DNA of 64,000 nucleotides. Origin: Bacteroidaceae bacterium. GTDB taxonomy: Bacteria > Bacteroidota > Bacteroidia > Bacteroidales > Bacteroidaceae. The stretch is from positions 1-64,000 of the forward strand of contig JAFQBB010000026.1 in NCBI GenBank assembly GCA_017416805.1, written 5' to 3'. The first letter of the stretch is position 1. Each line of letters starts with the position of its first letter. Below the pieces are notes generated by a model. It did no database searches. It worked only from the letters and a program-made list of their open reading frames with translations, and was not told the origin of the DNA. Positions 25,663 to 35,482 of the stretch are shown piece after piece. The translations under genes were made by a program, and so were the position numbers.

Positions 25663-27642
25663 TTATTTGAACGGCAGATACCAGTTCTTGGGATCTGTCA
25701 AATCAACTGACGGATTATTGCCTTGAAGTTTCTTGGCAAACCATTGGTTACCATTAAATCCACTCTCTTCCTTATGGCGGGCTATACGCTGCAAGTCATA
25801 GAAGCGGATACCCTCGAAAGCAAACTCCTTGGCATACTCGTCGCAAAGAATCTCTTCCATGGCATTGATAGAGTCATCTTTACTAACTTCTATACCCTCG
25901 GCATATCCCAACTCCTTCAACTTAAGACCGATGATAGTGTCGGGCAAGTAGTGATGGTTGAGTTCTGAACCGACAGCCGTAGCACGAGAACCACTCACAC
26001 TACCTGTAGGCTCACCACCACTGCTGACATTTCGTGTACCACCTCCATGATGATGGATACCATAAATTTCAAATCCTTCAGTATCAGTTACTCCTCTACG
26101 TGCTTTAAACTTATTGCGGTTGGTAACATTCAAGAAAGGAACTACATTCGTAAGCAAATCTATGTCTTTCTTAGAAAGATACTGAAACTTCTTGACTCCG
26201 GCACCACCATATCCAGGAACAAGTTCTTCCAAATAGGTAGATATTCCGTTACGCAGGATAGCAAAAGCCAAATCGTAATAGCCCATACGGTTCAAAGCCT
26301 CTGCCAAGTGCAAATAGACTGTAGTGGTACGGAACAAGTAAATATTGGCATTACGCATCTTGGTGATATACACTTTGGATGTATCGGCCATATCTATAAC
26401 AAAGGGGGAAGCAGTTGCTGCCGTATTAGCAGTTTTAACGTACTGGGCACGCGAATCACCCGCCTTCCAAATTTGTACAGTATCGGGATAGGGCGCATCA
26501 GACCCATTCAAAGTATTTTTCGGATAATAGTAATAATCGCTCTCACGGGTCAGGTCATGATAAGCCTTTGACACAGCTATCTGAATCTCATCAACACGTG
26601 CAATGACACCGGAAGAACCTTCGGTCGAGTAATAGTCATATCCGAAGGCCAAAGGCACATTCGTGGTCAAACCACGCTGTGAACTGGAACCCATAGGGAT
26701 ATAAGTCAACACATCTGTCGGACTGTTGTGACTATAAATAGAGAAATAGTTGTCGCCATCAATTCCATTATATTTATTGTAATATTCAGACGGATACAGA
26801 TTGGAGTTATTAATATAAGGAAGCAACTGATATTCACGCAATCCACCAAAAATGTTTTCTGTACGAAGACTGTTGTCGCAAAGATACCTGCAATAAGACT
26901 GTGCAGCCTTTTGGTATTCGCTGGCTTCAAGGTACATTTCACCCAAGATTACATCAACGGGCACAAATATGCGTTGGAAGTTAATATGTTTGGTCGCCCC
27001 CCAATTGGTATTACCGGCATTGAAAGCCGCATTGCCGAATGTGGGAACCTTCAATCCTGAATATTGCTCCAACTCTGGAGCCAAGGCTGCAACAATCTCC
27101 TTCAATGTCTTCTTGGGGAAATTGTCCTCCTCAATCTGCGAAATGGCAGTCAAAGGTTCGGTATAGAAAGGTATGGCCACAGCCTCACCACCATAGGTAC
27201 GTGCCAACTGCAGGTAGGCCCAAGCACGCCATGCAGCCACCGCAGCATACTCATCGATAGCCACATTGGTAGCACCAATATAAAGGTCTGTCTTGCGGTT
27301 TGCCAAGTAATAGTTACAGTTGTTGATTACCTGGTAATAGAGGTAGCCATTGTTATACTCGTTAGACGCCGTAGCCGAATAGTTGGCCAACTGGCGAAGG
27401 TCCTCATCGGTATGGGTCGTGGTGGTAGAAAGTTCGCCACGCATCTCACCAACGAAGAAATATTGGTCTGCCACCTGCTGCATGGCCTGTGCTATACCCA
27501 ATGCATAAAACACCGAGTCGGTCTTGGCATCCAACGAAGGGTCAATAACCATGCTGTCATTCTCGACCTCCAGCATATCCTCACAAGAGGTGGTGGCAAA
27601 GAGGCCAAAAGCTGCAATGATTGAATATATTACTTTTTTCAT
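25663..27642 (-). CDS. SusD/RagB-type glycan-binding lipoprotein (pair 1)
   Basis: 659 residues. Lipobox ATTSC (Cys20) predicts a surface lipoprotein. The sequence has the SusD layout: N-terminal helical TPR-like region (WRAWAYLQLARTYGGEAVAI, VFVPVDVILGEMYLEASEYQ) and a C-terminal RagB portion with YAKEFAFEGIRFYDLQRIAR. SusD proteins cap the SusC barrel and bind the substrate before import. It is the last gene of the seven-gene minus-strand block. The 165-bp gap to its SusC contains a hairpin (27746-27779). Confidence 0.9.
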   Translation of the reverse strand: MKKVIYSIIAAFGLFATTSCEDMLEVENDSMVIDPSLDAKTDSVFYALGIAQAMQQVADQYFFVGEMRGELSTTTTHTDEDLRQLANYSATASNEYNNGYLYYQVINNCNYYLANRKTDLYIGATNVAIDEYAAVAAWRAWAYLQLARTYGGEAVAIPFYTEPLTAISQIEEDNFPKKTLKEIVAALAPELEQYSGLKVPTFGNAAFNAGNTNWGATKHINFQRIFVPVDVILGEMYLEASEYQKAAQSYCRYLCDNSLRTENIFGGLREYQLLPYINNSNLYPSEYYNKYNGIDGDNYFSIYSHNSPTDVLTYIPMGSSSQRGLTTNVPLAFGYDYYSTEGSSGVIARVDEIQIAVSKAYHDLTRESDYYYYPKNTLNGSDAPYPDTVQIWKAGDSRAQYVKTANTAATASPFVIDMADTSKVYITKMRNANIYLFRTTTVYLHLAEALNRMGYYDLAFAILRNGISTYLEELVPGYGGAGVKKFQYLSKKDIDLLTNVVPFLNVTNRNKFKARRGVTDTEGFEIYGIHHHGGGTRNVSSGGEPTGSVSGSRATAVGSELNHHYLPDTIIGLKLKELGYAEGIEVSKDDSINAMEEILCDEYAKEFAFEGIRFYDLQRIARHKEESGFNGNQWFAKKLQGNNPSVDLTDPKNWYLPFK

Positions 27643-27745
27643 AATTGCTATTTTTATTTGATTATTCAGAAGTTAAAGGAGTAACCACTCGCTTTACCAA
27701 CCAAGAGTCGAAACCGAATGCATTGCTTACACCGTATGCCAAACT

Positions 27746-27779
27746 ATCGGCTTTAACTCCCAAGGCTCAAAGAGCCGAT
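27746..27779 (-). other. Intra-operon hairpin between susC and susD (pair 1)
   Basis: ATCGGCT and AGCCGAT enclose a 20-base loop, within a sequence related to the AACTCCTTTAACTCC repeats seen at 17295-17430. It could trim or protect mRNA and so set the SusC:SusD ratio, but no function is shown. Confidence 0.4.
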
Positions 27780-27807
27780 AACTCCTTTAACTCCTCATCT
27801 CCTTGTA

Positions 27808-30800
27808 TTACAAATTAATCTTCAAACCAAGTACGAAAGCACGACTCTGTGCAATGTTACCACAATCAATACCCTGATACATCACACTATTGCCGATGCT
27901 GAACTCTGGGTCATTGCCTATATATTTGGTCAATGTGAACAGATTCTGTGCCTCACCCCATACAGAGAATCCTTGCAACCATGAAGTCCAAGATTCAGGA
28001 ATGGGAACTTGATAAGTCAAACGTACATTCTTCAAACGCAGGTATGAGCCGTCCTCAATCCAACGGTCAGAGAAGCGGTTGTTCTGCATAGGATCACCGT
28101 AGGCCAATCGGGGTAAAGAGGCTTTCTGACCTTCGTAGCGCCAATGTCCGACCTCAGATACCTGCTGGTTGTAGAAGTTTGAACCGGCATTGATAACGCT
28201 GCGCTGGTAGTTATATACATCGCCTCCGATGCTATAGTTGAAGCCCATGTCGAGTTTGAAGTTCTTATAGTTGAGCGTAGCGAAGATATTTCCATAGAAA
28301 TCGGGATTGGGGTCACCAATAACCACCTTATCGGTTTCGTCAATACAATCATCACCGTTCTGGTCAACAAAATGAACATCACCGGCAGTGAAATTCTGTT
28401 TTACACCTGCAGCATTCTTCATATAGAGATAACCATTCTTTCCGGCAGAAGCAGCTTCTGCCTCTGTAGAGAATACACCTGCAGTTTCGTAACCGTAGAA
28501 TTGACCCATCGGACTTCCAACAGCAACTAAGATATTGTTCTCACCATAAACGGAGTTGCAATAGTCTGTACCGTTGAAGGTCTTTGCACCATCAGCAAAG
28601 GTACGTCCGGGAAGTGCTGTGATTTCATTCTTGTAATGACCAATGCTGGCACCGATTTCCAACGTAAGGTCGCGAGCAGAAACAGGCTTGCCTGATACAG
28701 TCACTTCAAATCCCTTGTTTTCCAATTCACCACCGTTGCTCCAATACTGGTTGATACCGGCAATGGAAGTGGGGAATGTCTGGTAAGTCAACAGGTCGGT
28801 TGTCTTGTGCAAGAAGAAGTCTGCACCAACAGCTACGCGGTTATTGAAGAGGTTGGCCTGCAAACCAAGGTTGTACTTGGAAGTTGTCTCCCACTTGATG
28901 TAGTCATTACCAATGTTGGCCAACTGCATACCGATTGCCTGATAAGCATAGCGTACGGAACCGAACGAGGTACGAGCTGCGTAGTTGGAGATGTCATCGT
29001 TACCGCTCATATCGAATCCGGCATTCACGCGAAGGTAGTTGACAAACGAATTCTTGGGGAACCAGTCTTCGTTGCTCATCACCCAACCGAGTTGCACACT
29101 GGGGAAGATCGCCCACTGCACGCCAAACAAATCCAAACCACCTTCGGCCTTGGCACCGAAACGGCTATTGGCCTCGGCCAACAAAGACAAAGTGGCAAAA
29201 TAGCGGTTACGGTAAGCATAATCAGCCGAAGCATACCACTGCATGTTTTTCCAAACATCATTAGCTCCGGAGAGGGAAGAATATCCCACACCCGGGTTAG
29301 CAGACAGATAAGGGTTCTTGTCGCTGGCGGCCGAACTGAATTGAGTCTCGGCATCGCTACCATCAAAATTAAAGTAGCTGAAACGGAAACCTCCCGTAGC
29401 AGACCAAGCATGAGCACCGTAAATATTGTTCCAGTTTATGTAAGTATGGCTTAATACACTGTTTTCTTTAGAGAAGAGCGACCCCGTCAGGTTATACACC
29501 GTACCCAATCCCTCAACCAAAAAGGGAGGAACACCTTCCGACGGACGGTAATAACGCTGTGAGTTACGGTTCAACATATAGCTGAAATCAGTAGTCAACG
29601 ACAAATGTTTGTTAAAGGTATAAGTCGGAGCTATACGTACACTGAAGAAGGTGTTTTCCACCTTGTTCTTGTTGTCACCGTTGGCATTCTCAATGATAGC
29701 AGTAGGATTGGCCAACGAATAATAGTAGTCATTCTTATACAATTTCTGGCTGAGCGGGCTGAACAGTTGGTCGTACTCAGAGAGCAGGTGGGTGAAACCA
29801 CCCACATACTTGTTGTACTGATAAGGAGTCACCAGCGGAGACTTTATCATGGCCAACGAAGTGGGCGAAGTTACAGTACCAGCAGAAAGGTCTGCAGCAA
29901 AACCATCATCAAACAATGTGTTGTTGGTACGCGAGAACGACATGTCAAACTTGGTCTCCAACGCATCAATAATGGTGATATCGGTATTGAAACGTACGTT
30001 CAAACGGTCAAACCCGGTCTCTTTAATAGGACTTTGTGCATCCACATAACCTACTGACAGGTTGTACATACCTATGTCGTCACCACCCTGCACATTGATG
30101 TTGTAGTTCTGGGTAATGGCTGTACGATACACTTCGTCCTGCCAATCGGTGTTGTTGTGATACATGTGGTAGTAATAACCCGTGGGGTCGTCATTGAGGA
30201 AGTTGAAGACCACGTCACGGTTTTCAGGTCGTTTGAGTTCGGGAACAGTTCCCAACATCTCAGTGGCATAGTTACGATACTGGGTAGCATTCATCATAGT
30301 ATGCAACTGAGGTTTCAATGTCACACCTGCCGAAATATTGGCATCGATACGGGTTGCCAAAGAGTGGCCGCGCTTGGTCTCAATCAAAAGGACACCGTTG
30401 GCACCACGTGCACCATACAGTGCTGTGGCATTCTTCAACAGACGCACACTCTCAATATCCTCGGGCGAGATACCAGCCAACATATTGAAAGCACGTCCCT
30501 GATGCAGGATAGTGCGGCTGTGCTGCATGTCCATCTCGACTCCATCGATGATAACAAGAGGCTGAGCATTGGCATTCAGAGAGTTCAAACCACGTACAAA
30601 GAGCGTGTTTCCGCCATCCACAATTCCGGAACGGTTGATAGAACGGACATCTCCACCAAGATTTGCCTGAATCTCATCGTCCAAGACAATACCTCCACCT
30701 CTGACCTTGAATCCTTTGGTTGCAGTATATTCCGTTCCATCGGTGTACATGGTCTTGAACTTGTTGCTGAGCATACGTATATGTATCTGCTGCTCTTCGT

Positions 30801-31191
30801 TGTTGCTCTCAATGGCCACCTGTTGTGCCATATAGCGAGGAGCCTGCACATAGAGTGAGGTAGCATAGTCAGGCAACTTGATGGTGAACTCACCCCTTTC
30901 ATTGGTCATAGCTGTATAACGCTTGTCGCCCAGGGTCTGTACACGCACACCGGGAAGCGGCTGTTTGGTCACATCATCTACTACCACTCCTTTCAAAGTG
31001 ACAAGGGTTGCTTTGGCATCAACCACACGGCGTTGGGGCACCTTGATGCCTGTCTCTTCAGTGGCGGCCTCGCCCTGCTCATCCTGGGCATAAGCAGCAG
31101 TTGTGAAGCATACGGCCAACGCGCAGAGAGAGAGTCTGAGACTCTGACGCTGCAAAAGGTTTACAATAGTATTCTTCATATTCTGATTCAT
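27808..31191 (-). CDS. SusC/RagA-type TonB-dependent transporter (pair 1)
   Basis: 1127 residues (1123 if the ATG at 31179 is used). The signal peptide ends near TAAYAQ. A carboxypeptidase-regulatory-like domain (GVVVDDVTKQPLPGVRVQTL, about 68-150) is followed by the plug domain. The plug carries the family marker ATALYGARGANGVLLIETKR and RGLNSLNANAQPLVIIDGVE. The remainder is the 22-strand outer-membrane barrel, ending in RAFVLGLKINL with a terminal aromatic/hydrophobic pattern. It imports its ligand in a TonB-dependent manner together with the SusD that follows. It lies 15 bp downstream of a FAS1 lipoprotein gene, so the two are tightly coupled. Confidence 0.93.
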   Translation of the reverse strand: MNQNMKNTIVNLLQRQSLRLSLCALAVCFTTAAYAQDEQGEAATEETGIKVPQRRVVDAKATLVTLKGVVVDDVTKQPLPGVRVQTLGDKRYTAMTNERGEFTIKLPDYATSLYVQAPRYMAQQVAIESNNEEQQIHIRMLSNKFKTMYTDGTEYTATKGFKVRGGGIVLDDEIQANLGGDVRSINRSGIVDGGNTLFVRGLNSLNANAQPLVIIDGVEMDMQHSRTILHQGRAFNMLAGISPEDIESVRLLKNATALYGARGANGVLLIETKRGHSLATRIDANISAGVTLKPQLHTMMNATQYRNYATEMLGTVPELKRPENRDVVFNFLNDDPTGYYYHMYHNNTDWQDEVYRTAITQNYNINVQGGDDIGMYNLSVGYVDAQSPIKETGFDRLNVRFNTDITIIDALETKFDMSFSRTNNTLFDDGFAADLSAGTVTSPTSLAMIKSPLVTPYQYNKYVGGFTHLLSEYDQLFSPLSQKLYKNDYYYSLANPTAIIENANGDNKNKVENTFFSVRIAPTYTFNKHLSLTTDFSYMLNRNSQRYYRPSEGVPPFLVEGLGTVYNLTGSLFSKENSVLSHTYINWNNIYGAHAWSATGGFRFSYFNFDGSDAETQFSSAASDKNPYLSANPGVGYSSLSGANDVWKNMQWYASADYAYRNRYFATLSLLAEANSRFGAKAEGGLDLFGVQWAIFPSVQLGWVMSNEDWFPKNSFVNYLRVNAGFDMSGNDDISNYAARTSFGSVRYAYQAIGMQLANIGNDYIKWETTSKYNLGLQANLFNNRVAVGADFFLHKTTDLLTYQTFPTSIAGINQYWSNGGELENKGFEVTVSGKPVSARDLTLEIGASIGHYKNEITALPGRTFADGAKTFNGTDYCNSVYGENNILVAVGSPMGQFYGYETAGVFSTEAEAASAGKNGYLYMKNAAGVKQNFTAGDVHFVDQNGDDCIDETDKVVIGDPNPDFYGNIFATLNYKNFKLDMGFNYSIGGDVYNYQRSVINAGSNFYNQQVSEVGHWRYEGQKASLPRLAYGDPMQNNRFSDRWIEDGSYLRLKNVRLTYQVPIPESWTSWLQGFSVWGEAQNLFTLTKYIGNDPEFSIGNSVMYQGIDCGNIAQSRAFVLGLKINL

Positions 31192-31206
31192 CTTCTTTTA
31201 TCGCAT

Positions 31207-33090
31207 TTATTCTTCATTCTCAACAGGACGGAGTATTACATTGGCAATACGCAACACCTGCTCGTATGTTTCTTTGGTAGGTCCCATCATCAGGCTATGG
31301 GTTTGGATAACCTTGAGATTAGGTGCAACACCCGTCTTGTAATAGCAGATGGGGAATGTCATCCTACCTACTTTGACAGTATCAACCTTATTGATGTCAA
31401 ACTCATACTTCAGTTCCTTAATGTCTTTATGTGCTCCATTGGCCGCTTCAACCAACTCACCCGTTTCGGGATTGAAGCGTCCCATCTTTTGAGTATTGGA
31501 AGCATCGGTATAGTTCAAGTCAAAATAGAGCGAGTATTTCTTACCTACACCATAAGTTGCCGTTTCATCGTCAGCACATGCAGGAACAAAGACCACATAA
31601 ATATCGTACGTTGTAGAAAGGACATCCGGCAGATAGAAGTCCAACTCCGGTGCGTTAAAGCTCGTCTTGCGGTCGATGTCTGAATACACATATTTGCATC
31701 CATTATTATTATTTATCAAATCTTCTTCATCCAACACTACTCCCCATTTGTCTAACGAATCCTTAGGTATTGTATTCGATTTATCCTCATAACCGGATTG
31801 TGTAATGATACGAGCCACATCGTTGGTACGGATTACCCGTGCATAAGTTTCATTGGGAGAGAAAGGATATGCATTGAGAATGCGGGCATGACCGTTACTC
31901 AAGCCAACAATCTCCTCGGTAGCGGCATTCAAATCTGCCAAGTTCCTTATCAATCCGAAGTTGGCCGGTTCATCTCTTCTTACGCCATAACTGGTTGCTA
32001 CAAGAACATCATTTTCATTGAAAGATTCACCTGTCCGCAACTTCTCATTACGATTTTCAGAGAAAATCATGTAGTCTGTCAAATGCTTTTTGACAATAGA
32101 GTCTGTCATATACTCTTCCGAAGCCTGGATTTCTGCACCTGCAGGAGCTGAAGCCAAGTCCACAGTTTCAGTTCCAACAGTAGGTTTCATAGAGGAGTCA
32201 TTTCCCTTCTTTGAATAACCCGTTCCCATCTTTTCGGCACTCAAATTCTGCCAAGCGATTTTGGGAATATAGTTATAGTAAGAAGCAATCTTGTCGTATG
32301 CTTCGCGCCAAGCAGCATCCTTCATTATCAGCACGGTGTAAAGAGAGTCTTCATTGTTGAGTTCGGCATTCAAACGACGTTCGGTCAACTCGTTATGAAT
32401 AATCTGCTCAATATGGTCGTACTGCTGGACACCATTGATAATCGGACCTTTCACAGAGTTTGCTTCATCTATAGTTACAGTCTCATATTTCTTGGCATAC
32501 TTGGCCAATGAATCGGCTACACCGGGATTCTCGAACAGAAACTCGTAGGCGTTATAACGGAACATTGCCGGACTGGAAAGCAGATAGAGCAATCCGTTTG
32601 TGCTCGGATAGTTATATGCTCCGGGAATATTTGCATTCGGAAGAATAGCCTGTCCGCCAAACGACAATGAACCCGTATTTTTTCCTGCAAATTTCAACAG
32701 TTTTTCGTTGAGCATGTAAATGACCGTATCGTTAAGGTCATTCTCGCGGTGCATATAGTCTGCAATCAGATTCTTCAAGAAACCTTGTTCCACTTTCTCA
32801 TCGGTAAGCTGATTCAAAGAGTCCAAATTAAAAGATTCATTGACTGGAGCCCATACTGTATAAGTATGCGATTGATTAAGAATCTCATCATAACCTACCC
32901 GCTCAAGAACAGAAGCGAACTCTGACAGATTCTTGTTGCCCGATATATTTTCCCACAATGTCTTGTCGGCAGCAAGTTGCTCTTCGCTTGCTACGCCTCC
33001 GCTATTGTAATCGTAATAATCGGAGCATGAAGTGGCAGCAAGCATTCCGCAAGCCGCAACCATCATCCATAATTTATTGTTATATTTCAT
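31207..33090 (-). CDS. FAS1 (fasciclin) domain surface lipoprotein C
   Basis: 627 residues, lipobox AATSC (Cys22). The first FAS1 domain (about 45-225) shows SEFASVLERVGYDEILNQ, the H1-like YTVWAPVNESF and an NLIADYMH helix. A second, diverged FAS1 unit begins near LYTVLIMKDAAWREAYDKI (about 250). The C-terminal third (about 470-600) is beta-rich (YDIYVVFVPACADD, FPICYYKTG) without a recognised family. FAS1 domains mediate adhesion or ligand binding; no enzyme motif is visible. It sits in the SusE/SusF-like position just upstream of a susC, so a role as surface binding protein for the transporter is the natural inference. Confidence 0.82.
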   Translation of the reverse strand: MKYNNKLWMMVAACGMLAATSCSDYYDYNSGGVASEEQLAADKTLWENISGNKNLSEFASVLERVGYDEILNQSHTYTVWAPVNESFNLDSLNQLTDEKVEQGFLKNLIADYMHRENDLNDTVIYMLNEKLLKFAGKNTGSLSFGGQAILPNANIPGAYNYPSTNGLLYLLSSPAMFRYNAYEFLFENPGVADSLAKYAKKYETVTIDEANSVKGPIINGVQQYDHIEQIIHNELTERRLNAELNNEDSLYTVLIMKDAAWREAYDKIASYYNYIPKIAWQNLSAEKMGTGYSKKGNDSSMKPTVGTETVDLASAPAGAEIQASEEYMTDSIVKKHLTDYMIFSENRNEKLRTGESFNENDVLVATSYGVRRDEPANFGLIRNLADLNAATEEIVGLSNGHARILNAYPFSPNETYARVIRTNDVARIITQSGYEDKSNTIPKDSLDKWGVVLDEEDLINNNNGCKYVYSDIDRKTSFNAPELDFYLPDVLSTTYDIYVVFVPACADDETATYGVGKKYSLYFDLNYTDASNTQKMGRFNPETGELVEAANGAHKDIKELKYEFDINKVDTVKVGRMTFPICYYKTGVAPNLKVIQTHSLMMGPTKETYEQVLRIANVILRPVENEE

Positions 33091-33118
33091 AGCTTTTTCT
33101 ATTTATTATCGGAGCATC

Positions 33119-33149
33119 CTCCTGCCCTCTAAAAAGGGAGGGACAGGAG
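33119..33149 (-). other. Intra-operon hairpin between FAS1 genes
   Basis: CTCCTG-CCCTC pairs with GAGGG...CAGGAG around an A-rich loop in the 113-bp gap. There is no T-run, so it is more likely an mRNA processing or stability element than a terminator. Confidence 0.4.
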
Positions 33150-33203
33150 AATGTCCCGCTAACTGTTTATTCTTCGTTCTTCACTCTTCGTTCTTCATTC
33201 TGA

Positions 33204-35405
33204 TTAGTACCAGTCTTCTGTAAAGTCCTGACTGTTCACAATATCAATCGGAACCAACTCGATGAAGTCGATAGAGAATCCCAACTGGTCGTATCCCTGC
33301 AAAAGGTTCTTCAAGCGAATCCAGTACTCTTTGCCTGGTTCAAACTGATAAGTTCCTAAAATCTTACGCATCATACTGGTACCGTAACCCTCTTCGTAAC
33401 GGCAGCTGGCAGAAATATTATCAACCAAATCTTGAGGACTGCTGATACGAGCAGGAATGGTATTCTGTGTTCCACGAGCAAAGCTGGCCGGAGCACGCAT
33501 GTAGCCGTGGTTACGCATTACAAGGTCGGAAGCCACACCGAAGTCATCAAACTCTGTAGAAAGCATATAACCGGTTGACAAACGATCCTCTTCATTACCC
33601 GAGTTCGGATAACGGGCATCAATAGGAATACCCATCGGAATCATAGAACTGGGGTCGGTAGAGGTACCGAGGTAGTACTGCTGCAAACCGCTATTTGCCA
33701 TAGGAGGATAGATGATACGGACTTCGTAGGTTCCAGCCGGTACGGGAGGCAGGCGGAAAGCAAAGTCGTTCTCATCCCAACCGGAAAGCTGGTCGGACTG
33801 CCATGCACGCCATGCACCGGTCACATACCAGGCCAACTTGGTCTTGTTGTTGTAGCTCACCAGGTTGTCAAAATAATCGAGCGGCAAACGAACCATGGTT
33901 CCGTCGTTGCTGGAAAGGTTCATGGCACCAATCTCAGCCCCTGAAGCATAACGGATTCGGTTATTGGTCAACTCATGCAGGATGTCACCCATGTCGATGC
34001 GGAGGCGTTCGTGCAACACACCGTTAGGCACATTGGCATCGTAAACCAACGGCTTGTTGATGGCATGGATGTAACCGTTGTAAGCCGTAATGTTGGTATG
34101 GGCTACGGTTGACGATGAGCGTCTGATGAGACAGCCATCCTGAATGATGTCGTGTGTGGCATCGCTACCGTAGGTTCCGATCTCGTCGGTCAGCGTATTG
34201 TTCCTGCGCCAGCGGTTGATCCAGATGTTGGAAGCAGTACCAGTGTTCTGGTACAAGGGTTGCCATATCTTCATCAACGTGTGGGGAAGCAGGGTTTCGT
34301 AATAGTCGTAAGGCTCACCGCCAAACGCATAATTCCAGTTCTCGTTGCTACGGTTGGCATCGCGCTCATACACCAACTTTCCGTAGGCCATACCCTGCTT
34401 GACGATGTGGTAGCGAAGGAACATGTTGACCACGTTCCACTGGTTGGTGTAGTCATCACCCGTGCTGGGCTGGATGCCGTTTGCGCTCAAGTAGTCATAC
34501 CACTCGGCAGCATTGCCATACCACTCGGCACACTTGGCCTTCAAGTCTTCGAAACTGTGGATGCCGGCTTGGGCAAAAGCTGTACTGTCCTCGGCAAAGA
34601 TGGTGTAGGCAATCTTGCACTCGGCAGGAACGTAGTACTGGCCGGAAGCCATTCCCGAACCCGGACGGCCGGAAATGTTGGAGAGGCTGTACTTCTTTTC
34701 TGACCCGTCAGCTTCGCGTTTTCGGTCGTTGGCCAATGTATCCAACAAACCGCACTTCTCCAATGCCTCGAAGAAAATCTTATATTGTGGAAAATCAGCC
34801 ATAACTTCCGACACATGAGTGGTATTGCGTGGGATGACTCCAGTAATTACATGGACATATCCGTTCTCCATCTCATGGTCATAAGAGGTAACTTGAATGT
34901 CAGCAGCCACTTCTCCCAAACGCACAATACCGTCTTCACCGAGTGTTGATGTAAACGGAGTGTTGAGCATGGTCATAATCTCTGCACCACCGGTATTACT
35001 CAGTACCTCGATGTAGGTGTTCTCGATGTTGGAGAGGTGGAACATGGCAATCTCCTTGCACTGCTCGTCGGTAAGACCGGCCACGCTGTTTTCTGTCATA
35101 CCGTTGTGTTCAACCTTAGCCTTCGGGTCGTTGTAGAGACTGTCCACATATTTCCTCACGCCTTCATTTACGGGCGCATAACAGGTATAAGTGCCATAGG
35201 CATCCATCATGCGGTCGTAGCCTGAACGGCTCATAATGACATTGAACAGACTGAAGACAGAATCGTTCTCCTCAAGGAAATCCTGAATGGTCTGTCCTGT
35301 AAAGGTATAGAGATCCGATTCGTCCGGTTCCTTATCGCAGGAGGTGAGGGACAGCGTTGTACCCAACGCTACTCCCAATGCTACCTTAAATATATTCTTG
35401 TTCAT
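33204..35405 (-). CDS. FAS1 (fasciclin) domain surface lipoprotein B
   Basis: 733 residues, lipobox SLTSC (Cys23). Two FAS1 domains are visible: one with YTCYAPVNEGVRKYVD (about 73) and NGYVHVITGVIPRN, one with YTIFAEDSTAFAQAGIHSFE (about 265) and NGYIHAINKPLVYD. The C-terminal part (about 520-720) is a beta-sandwich-like domain (PAGTYEVRIIYPPMANSG, YWIRLKNLLQGYDQLGFSID) that resembles ligand-binding modules. It probably works at the cell surface with the adjacent SusD. Spacing to the upstream susD is 77 bp and to the next FAS1 gene 113 bp, all in one direction, supporting co-transcription. Confidence 0.82.
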   Translation of the reverse strand: MNKNIFKVALGVALGTTLSLTSCDKEPDESDLYTFTGQTIQDFLEENDSVFSLFNVIMSRSGYDRMMDAYGTYTCYAPVNEGVRKYVDSLYNDPKAKVEHNGMTENSVAGLTDEQCKEIAMFHLSNIENTYIEVLSNTGGAEIMTMLNTPFTSTLGEDGIVRLGEVAADIQVTSYDHEMENGYVHVITGVIPRNTTHVSEVMADFPQYKIFFEALEKCGLLDTLANDRKREADGSEKKYSLSNISGRPGSGMASGQYYVPAECKIAYTIFAEDSTAFAQAGIHSFEDLKAKCAEWYGNAAEWYDYLSANGIQPSTGDDYTNQWNVVNMFLRYHIVKQGMAYGKLVYERDANRSNENWNYAFGGEPYDYYETLLPHTLMKIWQPLYQNTGTASNIWINRWRRNNTLTDEIGTYGSDATHDIIQDGCLIRRSSSTVAHTNITAYNGYIHAINKPLVYDANVPNGVLHERLRIDMGDILHELTNNRIRYASGAEIGAMNLSSNDGTMVRLPLDYFDNLVSYNNKTKLAWYVTGAWRAWQSDQLSGWDENDFAFRLPPVPAGTYEVRIIYPPMANSGLQQYYLGTSTDPSSMIPMGIPIDARYPNSGNEEDRLSTGYMLSTEFDDFGVASDLVMRNHGYMRAPASFARGTQNTIPARISSPQDLVDNISASCRYEEGYGTSMMRKILGTYQFEPGKEYWIRLKNLLQGYDQLGFSIDFIELVPIDIVNSQDFTEDWY

Positions 35406-35482
35406 AATTTATGATTTCTATTTATGTTTCAGATTTTCCAGCACCTCTCCCACCCTATAAGGTAAGAGAAAAGCTGTGTTTC